From an uncultured Eubacteriales bacterium (GTDB lineage: Bacteria; Bacillota; Clostridia; Oscillospirales; Acutalibacteraceae): a stretch of 64,000 nucleotides of DNA. Position numbers and translations under genes: made by a program. The DNA lies in assembly GCA_934466515.1 (NCBI GenBank), contig CAKSLH010000001.1, positions 372,001 to 436,000 of the forward strand, read 5' to 3'. The notes beneath the pieces are model-generated. The model made no database searches. It saw only the letters and a program-made list of their open reading frames with translations, and was not told the origin of the DNA. Positions 1 through 10,099 of this stretch are shown here, in pieces (position 1 is the first letter of the stretch; the number at the start of each line of letters is the position of its first letter).

Positions 1-3000
1 CAAAATGGCATATACCGCCGTTATGGTCAGCTACAAACAGCTCTCTGTTATTTGTAGTATTGTTTCTGAAAGTGTTGTTTCCGAAATAAATATTTCTGCC
101 CTGCAGAGCTGTACAGCCGCCGTCAAACACATTGTTTTCCCAGATCGCATTGCTTGAAATACAGGTCTGATAGGATGCATTTTTAGAAACAAGATCAGTT
201 ACCCTGACATACTTTGTTCTTGCATTATAGCAATAGAAAAGTCCTCCCTGAATTGTTTCTTTATTAAGGAAATCAAGCTTATCCATCTGCAGATTTTCAA
301 CATAGCCCTTGCCGAATGAAATGACATGATGATTGTTTTCGGCAACCGTCATAGCCTGTGCTTCGGCATTTGAAACAAGCATATTCATTCCCGATGAGCC
401 CTGAGTGACCTTTCCTGCCATAGGCTGCCAATAGAATTTAACATTCGAAAAATAAATATTTTTAACACTGTCTGTATCATTTTTCTGACTGTCAGCCATG
501 AAGAATATCGGAGCGCGTGTAGCGACTATTTGGAAATCCTCAAAGGCAACATTGCTGTCAAACATGAACAGTCCGTTTTCAGGCATTGCGTTGTAATTAA
601 ATCTGAACATTACGGAAAGGAAGTGGGTTTTATTTACTCCGTCTCCTTTTATAGTGATGTTTTCGGGAACATAAACAGTATATTCAATCCTATAAACACC
701 CTCGGGGAAGTAAAGCACTCCGCCGCCTTTTTTGCTTATCGCCGCAAGAGCGGAAGCGATTATCGGCGTGCAGTTCTGGTCATTGTAACCGGTAGCGCCG
801 AAATCCTTTATATTATAGACTGTATCGGGGAAGGAATCCCTGATATTTCCGTCAACCTTGATATCTGACGGGATAGACCAGCATGTGCTGTCTCCGAAGC
901 CGTTATAAACGCTTACCTCATAAGTTCCGTTTTCAAGGTCATGCGGAAGGTCAACGCTCACCGAATAATCCGACTGAACCTCTTTTACATCAAGATACCT
1001 TGTTGCCTTAGTCTTTTTATTTGTAAGGCGTACCTTAAGCTCGTCAACGGTCTTACCTTCGTCCTGATCGGGGGCTATATTTTCACCGATTATTCTTATT
1101 TCCTCACCCGCTGCCGAAGAATCGCCGTCAACACCCATTACATAGTCGATATAAGGAGCATTTATATAAATGACCTTATCACCCGAATCGGTATCGTCGT
1201 CATAATCATAGAGCTTTAATGCAAACATACAGTGCTTAAGCTCGGTTCCGTCGGCTTTTTCGGTGGGTAAAATAACCTTTAAAGAATCCGTAGTTTTCTG
1301 AACAATATTAAGACCTATAGCAACCGATATATCATCCCATGCGGGAGAGCCTGCGCTGTAGCTCGGAGCCACCGGCTCCTTTGTATGCTCGCCCTTCTGA
1401 ACTCCGCCGAAATCATGCCAAGTTCTGTCAATATAATCGGAAACTGTTTCACCTGCTATCTCGGTTCCGTTTTCAAAAGGAATTACTTCAACCCTCGAAA
1501 CATTCTCCGCGATATTACTGCCGCGGATAACGAATGAATCCCCCGGTTGTAAGAATGTATTTGAGGTATAGGTGACATTTATATCGGAGACGGTCTTATC
1601 CTCATCCCAGTCGCCTTTCATAAATGTTGCTCTGAAATCGGTTACATAGAATTCGGGAAGATAATCAAGCATTCCCAAGCTGTAAGAACCGATTACGGCA
1701 TAATTCTTACTTCCTGCAACGGCAGTCTTATCCGTATAAGTAAATTCATTGCCGTCCTCGTCGGTTACGGTAATAAAGCAGTTTTTATCAACATACTTAA
1801 GATGTACGGTTAAAACCTGACTGTAATTAAGTTCGGTAAGTGTCGAGAAATTCCAATTTCCGAGTCTTGATTTGAAATCGCGCATAACGCAATATGTGAA
1901 TTTCCCGCCATTGGTTTTAGCAAATCCTATTCCGCTGCTGGTCTTATCATTACAATAGGATATAACAGCCAAACGCTCATACCAGTGTGTTTTAAAGGTC
2001 TCAGGGTCTGCAACCTTAATTTTATAGGATACTTCCTTAGGAATTGTAAAATCGGGGTGGAACTTATCCTTAAGCTTTAAAATAACGCTGTTTTTGATTT
2101 TAGCCGCGGAGGTTATTCCGTTGCCGAAAACAGATTCGTCAATTGTCTCATAGGACACCTCATATCCGGGGTAGCTTACAAGAGGCTCAAAGAGTGAAAG
2201 TCCGTCCGAAAAATCGTCTCTTATTTCGTATGTCAGCTCTTCTGAGGAGCCGTCAGCCTTGAAACCTGTTTTAGCCTTGTCATAAACCTCGGTATCGTCG
2301 CGCTTTGACGCGTAATTATCCCAAGCGTTTTTAAGCTTTTGCGCATAAGAGTCCAAGCCGTAAATATATGATCTTTCATAGTCGCTTAAAAGGTCATAAG
2401 ATTTTACAAATGCGTCGTACTCGCTTTTTTCAACATTTGAAAGATAAAGCGACGGGTCGGGAGACTGCATATTAAGAATTTCTTTATTGCTCTTTTTGAA
2501 CTTAAGAACTCTTGCAGCCTCAGCTGTATCCGCAAAATTGACTCTAAGGTCATCGGCATAACCGGTAGCATTAAATCCTTTTCCCGCAATTCCGACCTTT
2601 GTCTGATTGGTGTCCTGAAGAGTCTCGGTCATATCTATCGAATACTCTTTGTTATCTGAGGACCTCATCGTCAATGTGATTTTGGCGCTCGTAGTAGAAT
2701 ACTCAACGAAGAATTCGGTCCAGCCCGAAACAGAAACATCTTCTGATGCAACTTTTATTTTCTGCCAGTTGCTCTGTTTACCGACTCCGTTTTCCATATA
2801 ATAGGTACGGTAAACGAAAATTCCCTTTTGAATTCCGCCCTCAAGCTGAATTGATTTCCAGTTGTTATTATCCTTATAATCATAAACAATTCTGCTGTTA
2901 TAGGCAATGCCCGAAAAGCTGTATATCTGACGGGTTCCCTTTAAAAATCTATCCTTGAATATTGCAATATTATTCGGAGCTTCAGATGAATTGGTTACCT

Positions 3001-4282
3001 TTAAAACCTTATCCGAAGAGTTCATTGCGTCGGACTTAGGGTTAGCGGCATTTGAAACGGTACCTTCCTTATTGTTTGAATTTTCGAAAAATTCAACATC
3101 ATTGTACTTCTTTTCAAAGTCTACCGTGGTATTCTCCAAGGTCATTTTGCTGTACTCGTCGTCGATAATGCCGTTTATTTTATTTATCAGCGCTTCAAGC
3201 TTGTCGGTATAAGTTTTATCTAATTTAGCCTTTTCACCCTCTGAAAGCGCATTATAAATCTTTTGAACATTTAAAACAGTGTCCTTATCGTTATCCTTTA
3301 CATTTTCGACTGTCGGAAGATTTTCTATTTTTTTAGAAACATACTCTGCGTTAAAGAAGGAAACGGATACATTATCAAATGAAATTGTGGTTCCCGTTCT
3401 GTTTGAGGTAAGACCTGTTTTCTTGGTCATTTTATTGCTTGCCGTAAGGAAAACAGTCTGCTCATAATCAGCCTTGCTTTTCTTTCCGTTAACAGTTACC
3501 TTATAGCATTCCTTTTCGAAATCATAATCCATCGAAAAATCAAGCCAGCCGGAATCGAAATTCGTTCCGATTTTCTTGTTTGTTATAAATTCGCCGTCAC
3601 GGGTGATATTGCATAAATAACCCCAGCCGTCTGTTCCCCATGCTTTCCATTCGGTTTCGGAGACATAATCATAAATCACACCTATTATAAGTACGTCTCC
3701 CCCGTTGCCGGAAATTACATTGGTTCTTCCGCTGATATTTACAATTTCGCTGTTATTATTAAACATTGAAAGTGTAGGTACTACCTGAACCGGTGCGTCA
3801 TACTTCTTATAATTATTCCTGCTTTTTACAAGCGTTCTGTAAAGGTAAAGATATCCGTTATGAGTTCCTATAAAAGGATACTGCTTGATGTTGCCGAGCT
3901 TTGAAGCCTCCTCATAGCTCGAAGGCCAAGCAGGATAATCAACAGAGCTGTCATAGCTTGGGGACTCGCCCTCTATTTTCCAGCTGTTGAAATTATCGAA
4001 ATCATCATAGAATGACGCTCCGCTTTCCAAAGCCTTTACAGCATTCTGAGCGGTAAGTATATTAGTGACTTTTTTCCTTTCCTCGGCGGAAAGAGCGATA
4101 TAATCCTCGATACAGCCTTTAAGCTCCTGATATTTTTCCGAGGTGTAGGGTGAAAGTGAGGAAATCTTATCCTTTAAATCGGTGCCCGACGCCAATGCCT
4201 GCAAAGCAACGGGAACAGAGGAGCATAATAATGCAAATACGAGCAAAAGCGCTGCGAATTTTTTTCTTATCTGAAATTTCAT
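1..4282 (-). CDS. Giant secreted pectate-lyase-like beta-helix protein (3' end cut by window)
   Basis: An open minus-strand frame runs from an ATG at 4282 to base 2 without a stop, so at least 1427 residues are visible and the C-terminus lies outside. The start MKFQIRKKFAALLLVFALL is a signal peptide. Then come a helical spacer, LamG-like beta-sandwich stretches, more helical spacers, an IPT/TIG-like stretch (about residue 907 on, with NIAENVSRVEV) and, from about residue 1150, a pectate_lyase_3-type segment (VYNIKDFGATGYND, then GGGVLYFPEGVYRI). It is a clear paralogue of the 1712-aa protein at 50.3-55.5 kb: motifs such as NNRELFVAD and DNTCWS/DSTCWS recur in the same order. By analogy it acts outside the cell on a polysaccharide and may end in a dockerin, but that part is not visible. 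It is the last gene seen of the left operon. Catalytic activity is not proven. Confidence 0.85.
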   Translation of the reverse strand, partial: MKFQIRKKFAALLLVFALLCSSVPVALQALASGTDLKDKISSLSPYTSEKYQELKGCIEDYIALSAEERKKVTNILTAQNAVKALESGASFYDDFDNFNSWKIEGESPSYDSSVDYPAWPSSYEEASKLGNIKQYPFIGTHNGYLYLYRTLVKSRNNYKKYDAPVQVVPTLSMFNNNSEIVNISGRTNVISGNGGDVLIIGVIYDYVSETEWKAWGTDGWGYLCNITRDGEFITNKKIGTNFDSGWLDFSMDYDFEKECYKVTVNGKKSKADYEQTVFLTASNKMTKKTGLTSNRTGTTISFDNVSVSFFNAEYVSKKIENLPTVENVKDNDKDTVLNVQKIYNALSEGEKAKLDKTYTDKLEALINKINGIIDDEYSKMTLENTTVDFEKKYNDVEFFENSNNKEGTVSNAANPKSDAMNSSDKVLKVTNSSEAPNNIAIFKDRFLKGTRQIYSFSGIAYNSRIVYDYKDNNNWKSIQLEGGIQKGIFVYRTYYMENGVGKQSNWQKIKVASEDVSVSGWTEFFVEYSTTSAKITLTMRSSDNKEYSIDMTETLQDTNQTKVGIAGKGFNATGYADDLRVNFADTAEAARVLKFKKSNKEILNMQSPDPSLYLSNVEKSEYDAFVKSYDLLSDYERSYIYGLDSYAQKLKNAWDNYASKRDDTEVYDKAKTGFKADGSSEELTYEIRDDFSDGLSLFEPLVSYPGYEVSYETIDESVFGNGITSAAKIKNSVILKLKDKFHPDFTIPKEVSYKIKVADPETFKTHWYERLAVISYCNDKTSSGIGFAKTNGGKFTYCVMRDFKSRLGNWNFSTLTELNYSQVLTVHLKYVDKNCFITVTDEDGNEFTYTDKTAVAGSKNYAVIGSYSLGMLDYLPEFYVTDFRATFMKGDWDEDKTVSDINVTYTSNTFLQPGDSFVIRGSNIAENVSRVEVIPFENGTEIAGETVSDYIDRTWHDFGGVQKGEHTKEPVAPSYSAGSPAWDDISVAIGLNIVQKTTDSLKVILPTEKADGTELKHCMFALKLYDYDDDTDSGDKVIYINAPYIDYVMGVDGDSSAAGEEIRIIGENIAPDQDEGKTVDELKVRLTNKKTKATRYLDVKEVQSDYSVSVDLPHDLENGTYEVSVYNGFGDSTCWSIPSDIKVDGNIRDSFPDTVYNIKDFGATGYNDQNCTPIIASALAAISKKGGGVLYFPEGVYRIEYTVYVPENITIKGDGVNKTHFLSVMFRFNYNAMPENGLFMFDSNVAFEDFQIVATRAPIFFMADSQKNDTDSVKNIYFSNVKFYWQPMAGKVTQGSSGMNMLVSNAEAQAMTVAENNHHVISFGKGYVENLQMDKLDFLNKETIQGGLFYCYNARTKYVRVTDLVSKNASYQTCISSNAIWENNVFDGGCTALQGRNIYFGNNTFRNNTTNNRELFVADHNGGICHF

Positions 4283-4300
4283 TATCTTTTCCTCCCTGCT

Positions 4301-5833
4301 TTAAGACTCGTGCTCTGCGACATAATTCGGTATCGGATCATTCCAGTTTCCGCCTATTTTATTATCATAATCTCCGCCGAATTCATCTTCAAGCTTTCTG
4401 ACTATGATGTTATCGACATAACCGTAAACCTGATAGAATTCAAGTCCGACATTTCCGACCGAGCAAATATAGCCTGTAGCCTCGTCATAATAATCAATTA
4501 CCTGATTATCGTCAAATTTAACCGTTATTCTGTTATCGAAGCAATCAACCTGAATGTTATGGAATATGCCGTCACCTAAATAGGTATAATCCTTACCGTT
4601 AACATCTCTTAAATCGTAAGATACAAGCTTTGTTCCGAATGAACCGCGCTTGTTAGCGGAGTTTAACCGCTTATAAAGATTTACATAGTGTCCGTTTTCA
4701 AGGACTACGCTGTAGCCTGTCAGTCCGTAGAACGGATTTGCCTGTGTGCGGACAAGTATAGCAATGTCATTTGCGGCAATATCGGGATTCGGGTTGCACA
4801 TATCGGTAAAGTTTACATCCATGCTGACTGAATAGTCGCACCATGAATCCTTACCTATAAGGTCATAGCTTTGAGCATACTCGCTGTAGAGCATTCGGTT
4901 GTTTTCGATATTTTTAACTGAAACGCTCTTATTCTTTGCCATGTTTTCCCAAGCCGGCTCTAAATCGTTTGAAGCCTTTGTTAAATCTCCGTCGGTGAAG
5001 GTTTCGCGAAGAATAACATTTTTGCTGTCGGGTAAATCAATATCGGGGTCAACTGTTTCGGAAACCGATGAGGTCGAGCCCGAATCAGACGAGCTTGAAC
5101 CGCTCGACTCGCCCTTTGCCGTAAAGTTCGAATAAACGCCCTTTACAGGAACGGTCGGGTCGCAGGAATGGCTAGCAATTCCCGCATATAAGCCGTTCGA
5201 TAAATCAAGCTGATAAGGAAACTGTACCTGTTTCGGCTTAGTCTGAGTTGAATCCTGATAATAAGCCTTTGCAATTCCGTTTGAAACTGAGAATTTTAAG
5301 GTTACGGGGAACTGTACCTCTATGTGCGGATTATCCTCCTTGCAGACCCCTGCCCCGTCATACTCCCTAAGAACAATATCAAGCATATTCTGTCTTCTGA
5401 CGTGTATATATACCATCTGTGCGTCCGCATTAAGTCCGCTTCGAAGCATAAGACCGTTTGACGCGTTCGCATAAAGATTTCCGCCGTTGGTCGATACCGC
5501 TTTTTCATCAATTGTAACCTGAATATCTATGCTGTCGGTTCTGCCGATATTATAATGTCTGTAACCGAAAGCAAGCGAATCGGCGTCATACCAAGCAACG
5601 AAGGAATTCGTTTGCATAGTGTATTTTGAGCCTGACTGCTCAAGAGAAGATGTCTGTTTATAAGCGTTTATTGAGTTGTTCGTCATACAGTTACTGTCTA
5701 TCTTCTCAAGCGTAAGCTCAGGATTCTTTTCATCGATTTTTTCGGCATTTGCCGTTAAAACAAAGGAAGCCGCAATACCTACTGCCATAACCAAAAGCAA
5801 GCAAATCAATGATTTAATATACTTTTTCGACAT
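4301..5833 (-). CDS. Secreted protein with two LamG/DUF1080-like beta-sandwich domains
   Basis: 510 aa. An N-terminal hydrophobic segment (about residues 8-28) is a signal peptide or membrane anchor. Two concanavalin-like sandwiches (about 55-235 and 275-490) are separated by a Ser-rich linker around residues 242-262. Signature stretches such as DGIFHNIQVDCFDNRITVKFDD and GNVGLEFYQVYGYVDNIIV are typical of DUF1080/LamG-like carbohydrate-binding folds. The ATG overlaps the TAA of the upstream cohesin-like gene by one base (TAATG), implying translational coupling. The 541-aa protein at 58.9-60.5 kb has the same architecture and the same position after a cohesin-like gene, so the pair is likely a functional unit. 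It probably binds glycan or scaffolds at the cell surface. No catalytic residues are recognised. Confidence 0.85.
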   Translation of the reverse strand: MSKKYIKSLICLLLVMAVGIAASFVLTANAEKIDEKNPELTLEKIDSNCMTNNSINAYKQTSSLEQSGSKYTMQTNSFVAWYDADSLAFGYRHYNIGRTDSIDIQVTIDEKAVSTNGGNLYANASNGLMLRSGLNADAQMVYIHVRRQNMLDIVLREYDGAGVCKEDNPHIEVQFPVTLKFSVSNGIAKAYYQDSTQTKPKQVQFPYQLDLSNGLYAGIASHSCDPTVPVKGVYSNFTAKGESSGSSSSDSGSTSSVSETVDPDIDLPDSKNVILRETFTDGDLTKASNDLEPAWENMAKNKSVSVKNIENNRMLYSEYAQSYDLIGKDSWCDYSVSMDVNFTDMCNPNPDIAANDIAILVRTQANPFYGLTGYSVVLENGHYVNLYKRLNSANKRGSFGTKLVSYDLRDVNGKDYTYLGDGIFHNIQVDCFDNRITVKFDDNQVIDYYDEATGYICSVGNVGLEFYQVYGYVDNIIVRKLEDEFGGDYDNKIGGNWNDPIPNYVAEHES

Positions 5834-7572
5834 TATATCTTCTTCCTTTCTTTAAATTTCTGTAATATAACCTCTTTGTAGAAAACAAGCATTCCTGCAA
5901 ACCATATAACCGAAATTCCGGTGAGAATCATAATTATGTATGTAAGACTGCCGGTCTTTCTGTTTGTTAATTTCAGCAGAATATCGTTTCCTGCATTTTT
6001 AAAGATTGTAGCTGTATTTGCCTTTGAGGCTTCAATCGTTTTTATAATTGTCTCACCGGGGATATACTCTGTTATAACCTCGGTCTCGCCGCTGTTTTCA
6101 ATCTGCTCCTGATATGCCGCTTCAAGCTCGGGCATTAAATTCAGGAATTTATCAAGCAGCTCTCTTTCGCTTGTAAGCATATTCTGCGCTTCCTTGCTTA
6201 AGGTCGAATAAATCGCGTCGGCAAGGTAAACGTCAAGCTTGTCGTCATAAGTGAGCTCTTCGGGCTTTAATGCGAGAATATAGGCAAATGTCGTTCTGAA
6301 CTCATATACCTCTTTATAGGGTCCTTCAAGCTCGGGATTCATTTCGGATTTTATTTCCGAAATCCTTTTTCTTAAAGCATTTAAAAGAGTTTCTTCGTCT
6401 TTTAAATAATCTATGACATAATCGTTTCCTATGCAGGACCTCTGCAATGCCTTGCTTGCGTCCTCTACAAGCTCATCGTCAAGAATTGTTACGGAATCGG
6501 TAGTTAATTCAAGAACATATTTATAGGACTCTTTAAAGCGGTCCGCTATTTCCTTTGCTTCTTCCTTAAGCCTGCGGATCTCTTCTAATCTTTCCTGCTC
6601 TTTTTCCTCATCGGATAAAGCCGCCTGAACATCGGAAATAAGCTTTCTTAACTTTGTCCTCTGACTTATAAGCTTACTCTGAGCGCCTATGGGAAGCTCT
6701 TCAAAATCCTCAAGAGCTTTTTTAGCTGTTTCTATGACCTCTAATCGGTCGGGCATTTCTATAACATCGGCAGACGACGCATTAAGCACAAAAGCATAAT
6801 CAGCTTTGAATTTCTTTACCGCCGCTTCGATCTCATCATCCGTAAAAGACTGATTTTTAAGAAGTTCATACTGCTTAATCGCGTCTAAAAGCACCTGATA
6901 ATTTGAAACAAGCCTTTTTTCGGCAACCGTTAACGCCGCATAGGCATTATTTGCAATCTGAATTCGGTTTTTTGTCACGTCGTTATATTTAACTGTTCCG
7001 ATATTGTTTATTTTATCCTCAACTGCTTTGATTCCGCTCATGGAATCCGAGAACAGAATTGTTTTTCTCGCTTCCCTCTGAGTTATCGGGATATCGGTAT
7101 CAGTAAACTTTCTGTTTACTATAGCTGACCTATAAAGCTCCAAAAGCTCAATTTTAACATCGCTGCCGCCTGTATCCTTATCGGCGGCTGTAAGCGAAAA
7201 TCCGAAAACATATTCCTTGGTGTTTATCTTCTCGGACTCCGCTTCCTCCCAGATAAAGCATAATTCGTTAGCTTTTCCTGTACCGACAGTTGCGTCATTA
7301 AACTTTTTTGAAAGAATTTGAGCCGAACCCTCGGTGTAGGTAAAATCGTTTTTATTGAAGGTCACCTTTAAATTCAAAGCATTTATTTCGCCGGTGTATT
7401 CGAGATAAACATTGAATTTTACCTGTTCGCCCGCTTTAACCGCCGTTTTGCTGACAACGGCATCTATTTTAGCGCCTGAGGCTGCGGACACAGTTACGGT
7501 AAACAAAGAAATAACAATACAAAAAACAAAAAACAAAGATAAAACCGATTTCGCGAGTTTAAATTTTTTCAT
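5833..7572 (-). CDS. Membrane-anchored protein with an N-terminal cohesin-like domain and helical stalk
   Basis: 579 aa. A signal peptide (1-31, ending VSAAS) is followed by a beta-sandwich of about 130 residues (33-165). Its strand pattern, with KAGEQVKFNVYLEY, INALNLKVTFNKNDF and YVFGFSLTA, matches cohesin domains, the receptors for dockerins. Residues about 180-500 are helical and highly charged, with the clostridial INNIGTV-type spacer module (about 190-245). A transmembrane segment (about 540-562) and a Lys/Arg-rich tail anchor it. It would therefore display the cohesin-like head outside the membrane without a sortase or S-layer signal. It follows the solute-binding lipoprotein by 17 bp and is coupled to the next gene. 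The paralogue is at 60.5-62.2 kb. The cohesin call rests on pattern recognition, not a profile search. Confidence 0.75.
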   Translation of the reverse strand: MKKFKLAKSVLSLFFVFCIVISLFTVTVSAASGAKIDAVVSKTAVKAGEQVKFNVYLEYTGEINALNLKVTFNKNDFTYTEGSAQILSKKFNDATVGTGKANELCFIWEEAESEKINTKEYVFGFSLTAADKDTGGSDVKIELLELYRSAIVNRKFTDTDIPITQREARKTILFSDSMSGIKAVEDKINNIGTVKYNDVTKNRIQIANNAYAALTVAEKRLVSNYQVLLDAIKQYELLKNQSFTDDEIEAAVKKFKADYAFVLNASSADVIEMPDRLEVIETAKKALEDFEELPIGAQSKLISQRTKLRKLISDVQAALSDEEKEQERLEEIRRLKEEAKEIADRFKESYKYVLELTTDSVTILDDELVEDASKALQRSCIGNDYVIDYLKDEETLLNALRKRISEIKSEMNPELEGPYKEVYEFRTTFAYILALKPEELTYDDKLDVYLADAIYSTLSKEAQNMLTSERELLDKFLNLMPELEAAYQEQIENSGETEVITEYIPGETIIKTIEASKANTATIFKNAGNDILLKLTNRKTGSLTYIIMILTGISVIWFAGMLVFYKEVILQKFKERKKI

Positions 7573-7589
7573 TGTTTTTCCTCCCGAAA

Positions 7590-9197
7590 TTATTTTTTAT
7601 ATTCTTTAATCTGTTTTTCAACATCCTTTTTAACCTTGTCAAGTCCTGCGCTTGAATACTTCTTTATCATCTGGTCATAAATATCGTTCCAACCGCTGCC
7701 CGAAACTCCGCATACAAGGCGGTTGTTGAACTCAGTCGTTACACTGCTTAAGTTTCCAACCTCGGTCTCGATATTTGTTATATTGCTTCTGAAGCCGCTG
7801 AGCATTGTTTTGTGAGCCTCGTTTGTGACATAAGTCTCATAATCCTTAGCGTAATCCGGCTGACCCTCTAAAATGTTAGGTGTGCGGTAGGTCTTGAAAA
7901 CATTTCCGAGCTGCCAGTGGGGAACGCCGTATGCACTTCCCTGAGATGCCTGTATTGTGTAATCGGCACCGTAAGCGCAGTCGCCCTCTAATGTATAGTG
8001 ATATGTATTATACTTCTTTGCTTCTTCGGAATTTTTCTCAAATCCGTAAACCAAAAGATTTAAAAGCTTGTTACCGTCACTGCCCTTTTCACCTCTTAAA
8101 AGGTCCAAAAGCTTTATAGCTCTTTCGGGGTTCTTAGCGGTGAAAGGAATGCAGAGATAGGTTTTTTCGCTGCCTAAAACAGATGTTCCGTTATAAGCAT
8201 GGCTTCTGTCCTTTGGCTCTATTAAAAGGTTATACTTTTCAAGCTCATCATAAGTGTTGTAAACCGCTCTTAAGCCTTTTTCGGCGTCGTCTTCGGCACC
8301 GTCAAGCCCGAACCAGATTTCATTAAGATGTGCGTCCAGCGTAGGAATCTGACTTCCGGAGTCACCCTCGCCCTGTAAAACATCCTTAGCTATATATCCG
8401 TCTTCATACCACTTTGCAGACCATTTGCACCAAAGCTTGTATTCATTCGTCTCCTCAAATTTGACAAGCTTCGCATTATCGTCAAAAGCCTTGTAGCAAA
8501 GACCGGTACTTCCTATTGTGTCATAACCGCGCTTAGCAATATAGGAAAAGACAGTTGTGGGATTCATACATTTGCCGACTGTGTCGGTTCCGATAACGCC
8601 TGCCGTCTTTATATCCTTAAAATACTTATCTAAAATCTGATAAATATCATCGGAATCGGTATAAGGAGATTTTGCGGTTGCCGCACGGAATGCGTCAACA
8701 TCGAAATATTTAAGGCAGGCTGCCGGAATTTTAAGATATGGAGTTTCACTGATTATAGGCTGCTGATTAGGAATTGCATAAAGCTTTCCGTCAACCATAG
8801 CGGACTCATAATCCTCAGGATATTCTTCCATTTCCTTTTTGATATTAGGAGCATACTTATCTATAAGGTCGTTAAGCTCCAAATATGAGCCCTTGGAAAT
8901 TTCATTTTCCATATTGAACGAATAACCGGTCCAAGCAATATCAATTGCCTTTTTAGCCGCCATCCAGCGCGACCAGTTGTCAACAACCTCTTCTTTGAAT
9001 TCAAACTGAGTGTTAGGAAGAAGCTTTTCAAGCTGCTTGTTGAATTCCGTATGAACAAGTTTTTCGTCCTTTTGTCCGTTTGTTACGAGATACCATGAAA
9101 GGGTTACCTTCTTATTATCTCCTCCGCAGCCTGCAAGAGCTGTCATACAGCCGAACAGCATAAGCGCGGATAAAAAACAACATACTAATTTTTTCAT
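7590..9197 (-). CDS. ABC transporter solute-binding lipoprotein (LplA-like, family 1)
   Basis: 535 aa. The lipoprotein signal ends in the lipobox LAGC (about residues 21-24), so the mature protein is anchored through Cys24. The body is the large type used with LplB/YtcP permeases: an N-terminal KVTLSWYLVTNGQ lobe, a DLIDKYAPNIKKEMEE hinge region and a YAIPN motif. It should capture oligosaccharides released outside and deliver them to the two permeases encoded 14 bp upstream. The paralogue at 62.2-63.8 kb shares the motifs, including KNPERA..LLDLL and YRTPNIL. It is sandwiched between the permeases and the cohesin-like gene. The ligand cannot be read from the sequence. Confidence 0.92.
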   Translation of the reverse strand: MKKLVCCFLSALMLFGCMTALAGCGGDNKKVTLSWYLVTNGQKDEKLVHTEFNKQLEKLLPNTQFEFKEEVVDNWSRWMAAKKAIDIAWTGYSFNMENEISKGSYLELNDLIDKYAPNIKKEMEEYPEDYESAMVDGKLYAIPNQQPIISETPYLKIPAACLKYFDVDAFRAATAKSPYTDSDDIYQILDKYFKDIKTAGVIGTDTVGKCMNPTTVFSYIAKRGYDTIGSTGLCYKAFDDNAKLVKFEETNEYKLWCKWSAKWYEDGYIAKDVLQGEGDSGSQIPTLDAHLNEIWFGLDGAEDDAEKGLRAVYNTYDELEKYNLLIEPKDRSHAYNGTSVLGSEKTYLCIPFTAKNPERAIKLLDLLRGEKGSDGNKLLNLLVYGFEKNSEEAKKYNTYHYTLEGDCAYGADYTIQASQGSAYGVPHWQLGNVFKTYRTPNILEGQPDYAKDYETYVTNEAHKTMLSGFRSNITNIETEVGNLSSVTTEFNNRLVCGVSGSGWNDIYDQMIKKYSSAGLDKVKKDVEKQIKEYKK

Positions 9198-9211
9198 AAA
9201 CTTTACCTCCC

Positions 9212-10096
9212 TCAGCCTTTTACAGAGCCGATAGCTACACCTTTTGAAAATGTTTTTGAAATTTTAGGGAAAACTATAAATATAGGAATAAGCGCAAGAA
9301 CGCATGATGCGTACTTAATAGTTGTGATCGGGATTTTAAACGAGGTCTCAAGACCCGCTTCTACATAGGAAGCCTTTATCTGCTCAAAATCCGTCAGCAT
9401 CTTCTGAAGATAATACTGAATTGTCCAAATCTTTTTGTCCTCGTTGAGCCAGATCAGGTTTGTTTCCCAGTTATTCCAAAGACCGATAACCGCGGTAAAA
9501 TACTGAATACCGTACATCGACTTTGACATCGGGAAAACAACATGCGTAAGAGTCTGAAATTCAGTTGCTCCGTCAAGTCTTGCGGACTCGATAAGCGAAT
9601 GCGGAATTCCCTTGAAAAATGTTCTGTAAAGAATTACCGACCATGAGCTTGTTAGCCCCAAAAGATAGAAAAGAATTATTCCGTCAAGATGATAGATATT
9701 TTTTACAATAACATACATCGGAATCAGTCCGCCGCCGATAAGCATTGCATAGATAAGATATACATCGAAAAATTTCTTTGCGACGAAATCGTCATGCGAA
9801 AGAGCATATCCGAACATTGAGGAAACAAGCGCCTGACCGATAGGAACGGTAAGAGCTATTATAATGGTAAAAAACATGTGATAAAGCATTTCGCCGGGGA
9901 CCTTGAAGATTACCTTATAAGCCTGAAGACTCCATACCTTGGGAATCAGATGCGCGCCGTACCGCATTAAAGTATCCTGATCCGTAAACGAAATCGAAAC
10001 AAGCAGTAAAAACGGAACAATTACCATGAGCGAGAATATAATAAAGAAAATATTTGCGAAAATTTTAATACCTTTGCCGTCCTTCAATATTCTCAC
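9212..10096 (-). CDS. ABC sugar permease, YtcP/CUT1 type
   Basis: 294 aa with six predicted membrane helices. The permease cytoplasmic loop is present (EFQTLTHVVFPMSKSMYG; ESARLDGATE carries the EAA-like motif), and the C-terminus GVAIGSVKG is typical of YtcP-type permeases. It forms the importer with the permease 3 bp upstream and the lipoprotein 14 bp downstream. No ATPase gene is in this operon, so energy is presumably supplied by a shared MsmX/UgpC-type ATPase encoded elsewhere. The right-hand locus encodes a close equivalent whose last residues are visible at 63.8-64.0 kb. Confidence 0.92.
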   Translation of the reverse strand: MRILKDGKGIKIFANIFFIIFSLMVIVPFLLLVSISFTDQDTLMRYGAHLIPKVWSLQAYKVIFKVPGEMLYHMFFTIIIALTVPIGQALVSSMFGYALSHDDFVAKKFFDVYLIYAMLIGGGLIPMYVIVKNIYHLDGIILFYLLGLTSSWSVILYRTFFKGIPHSLIESARLDGATEFQTLTHVVFPMSKSMYGIQYFTAVIGLWNNWETNLIWLNEDKKIWTIQYYLQKMLTDFEQIKASYVEAGLETSFKIPITTIKYASCVLALIPIFIVFPKISKTFSKGVAIGSVKG

Positions 10097-10099
10097 CCC

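Noticed and set aside
4310..4579. Plus-strand frame in the double-LamG gene
   Set aside because: Shadow of a well-supported minus-strand gene with signal peptide and paralogue.
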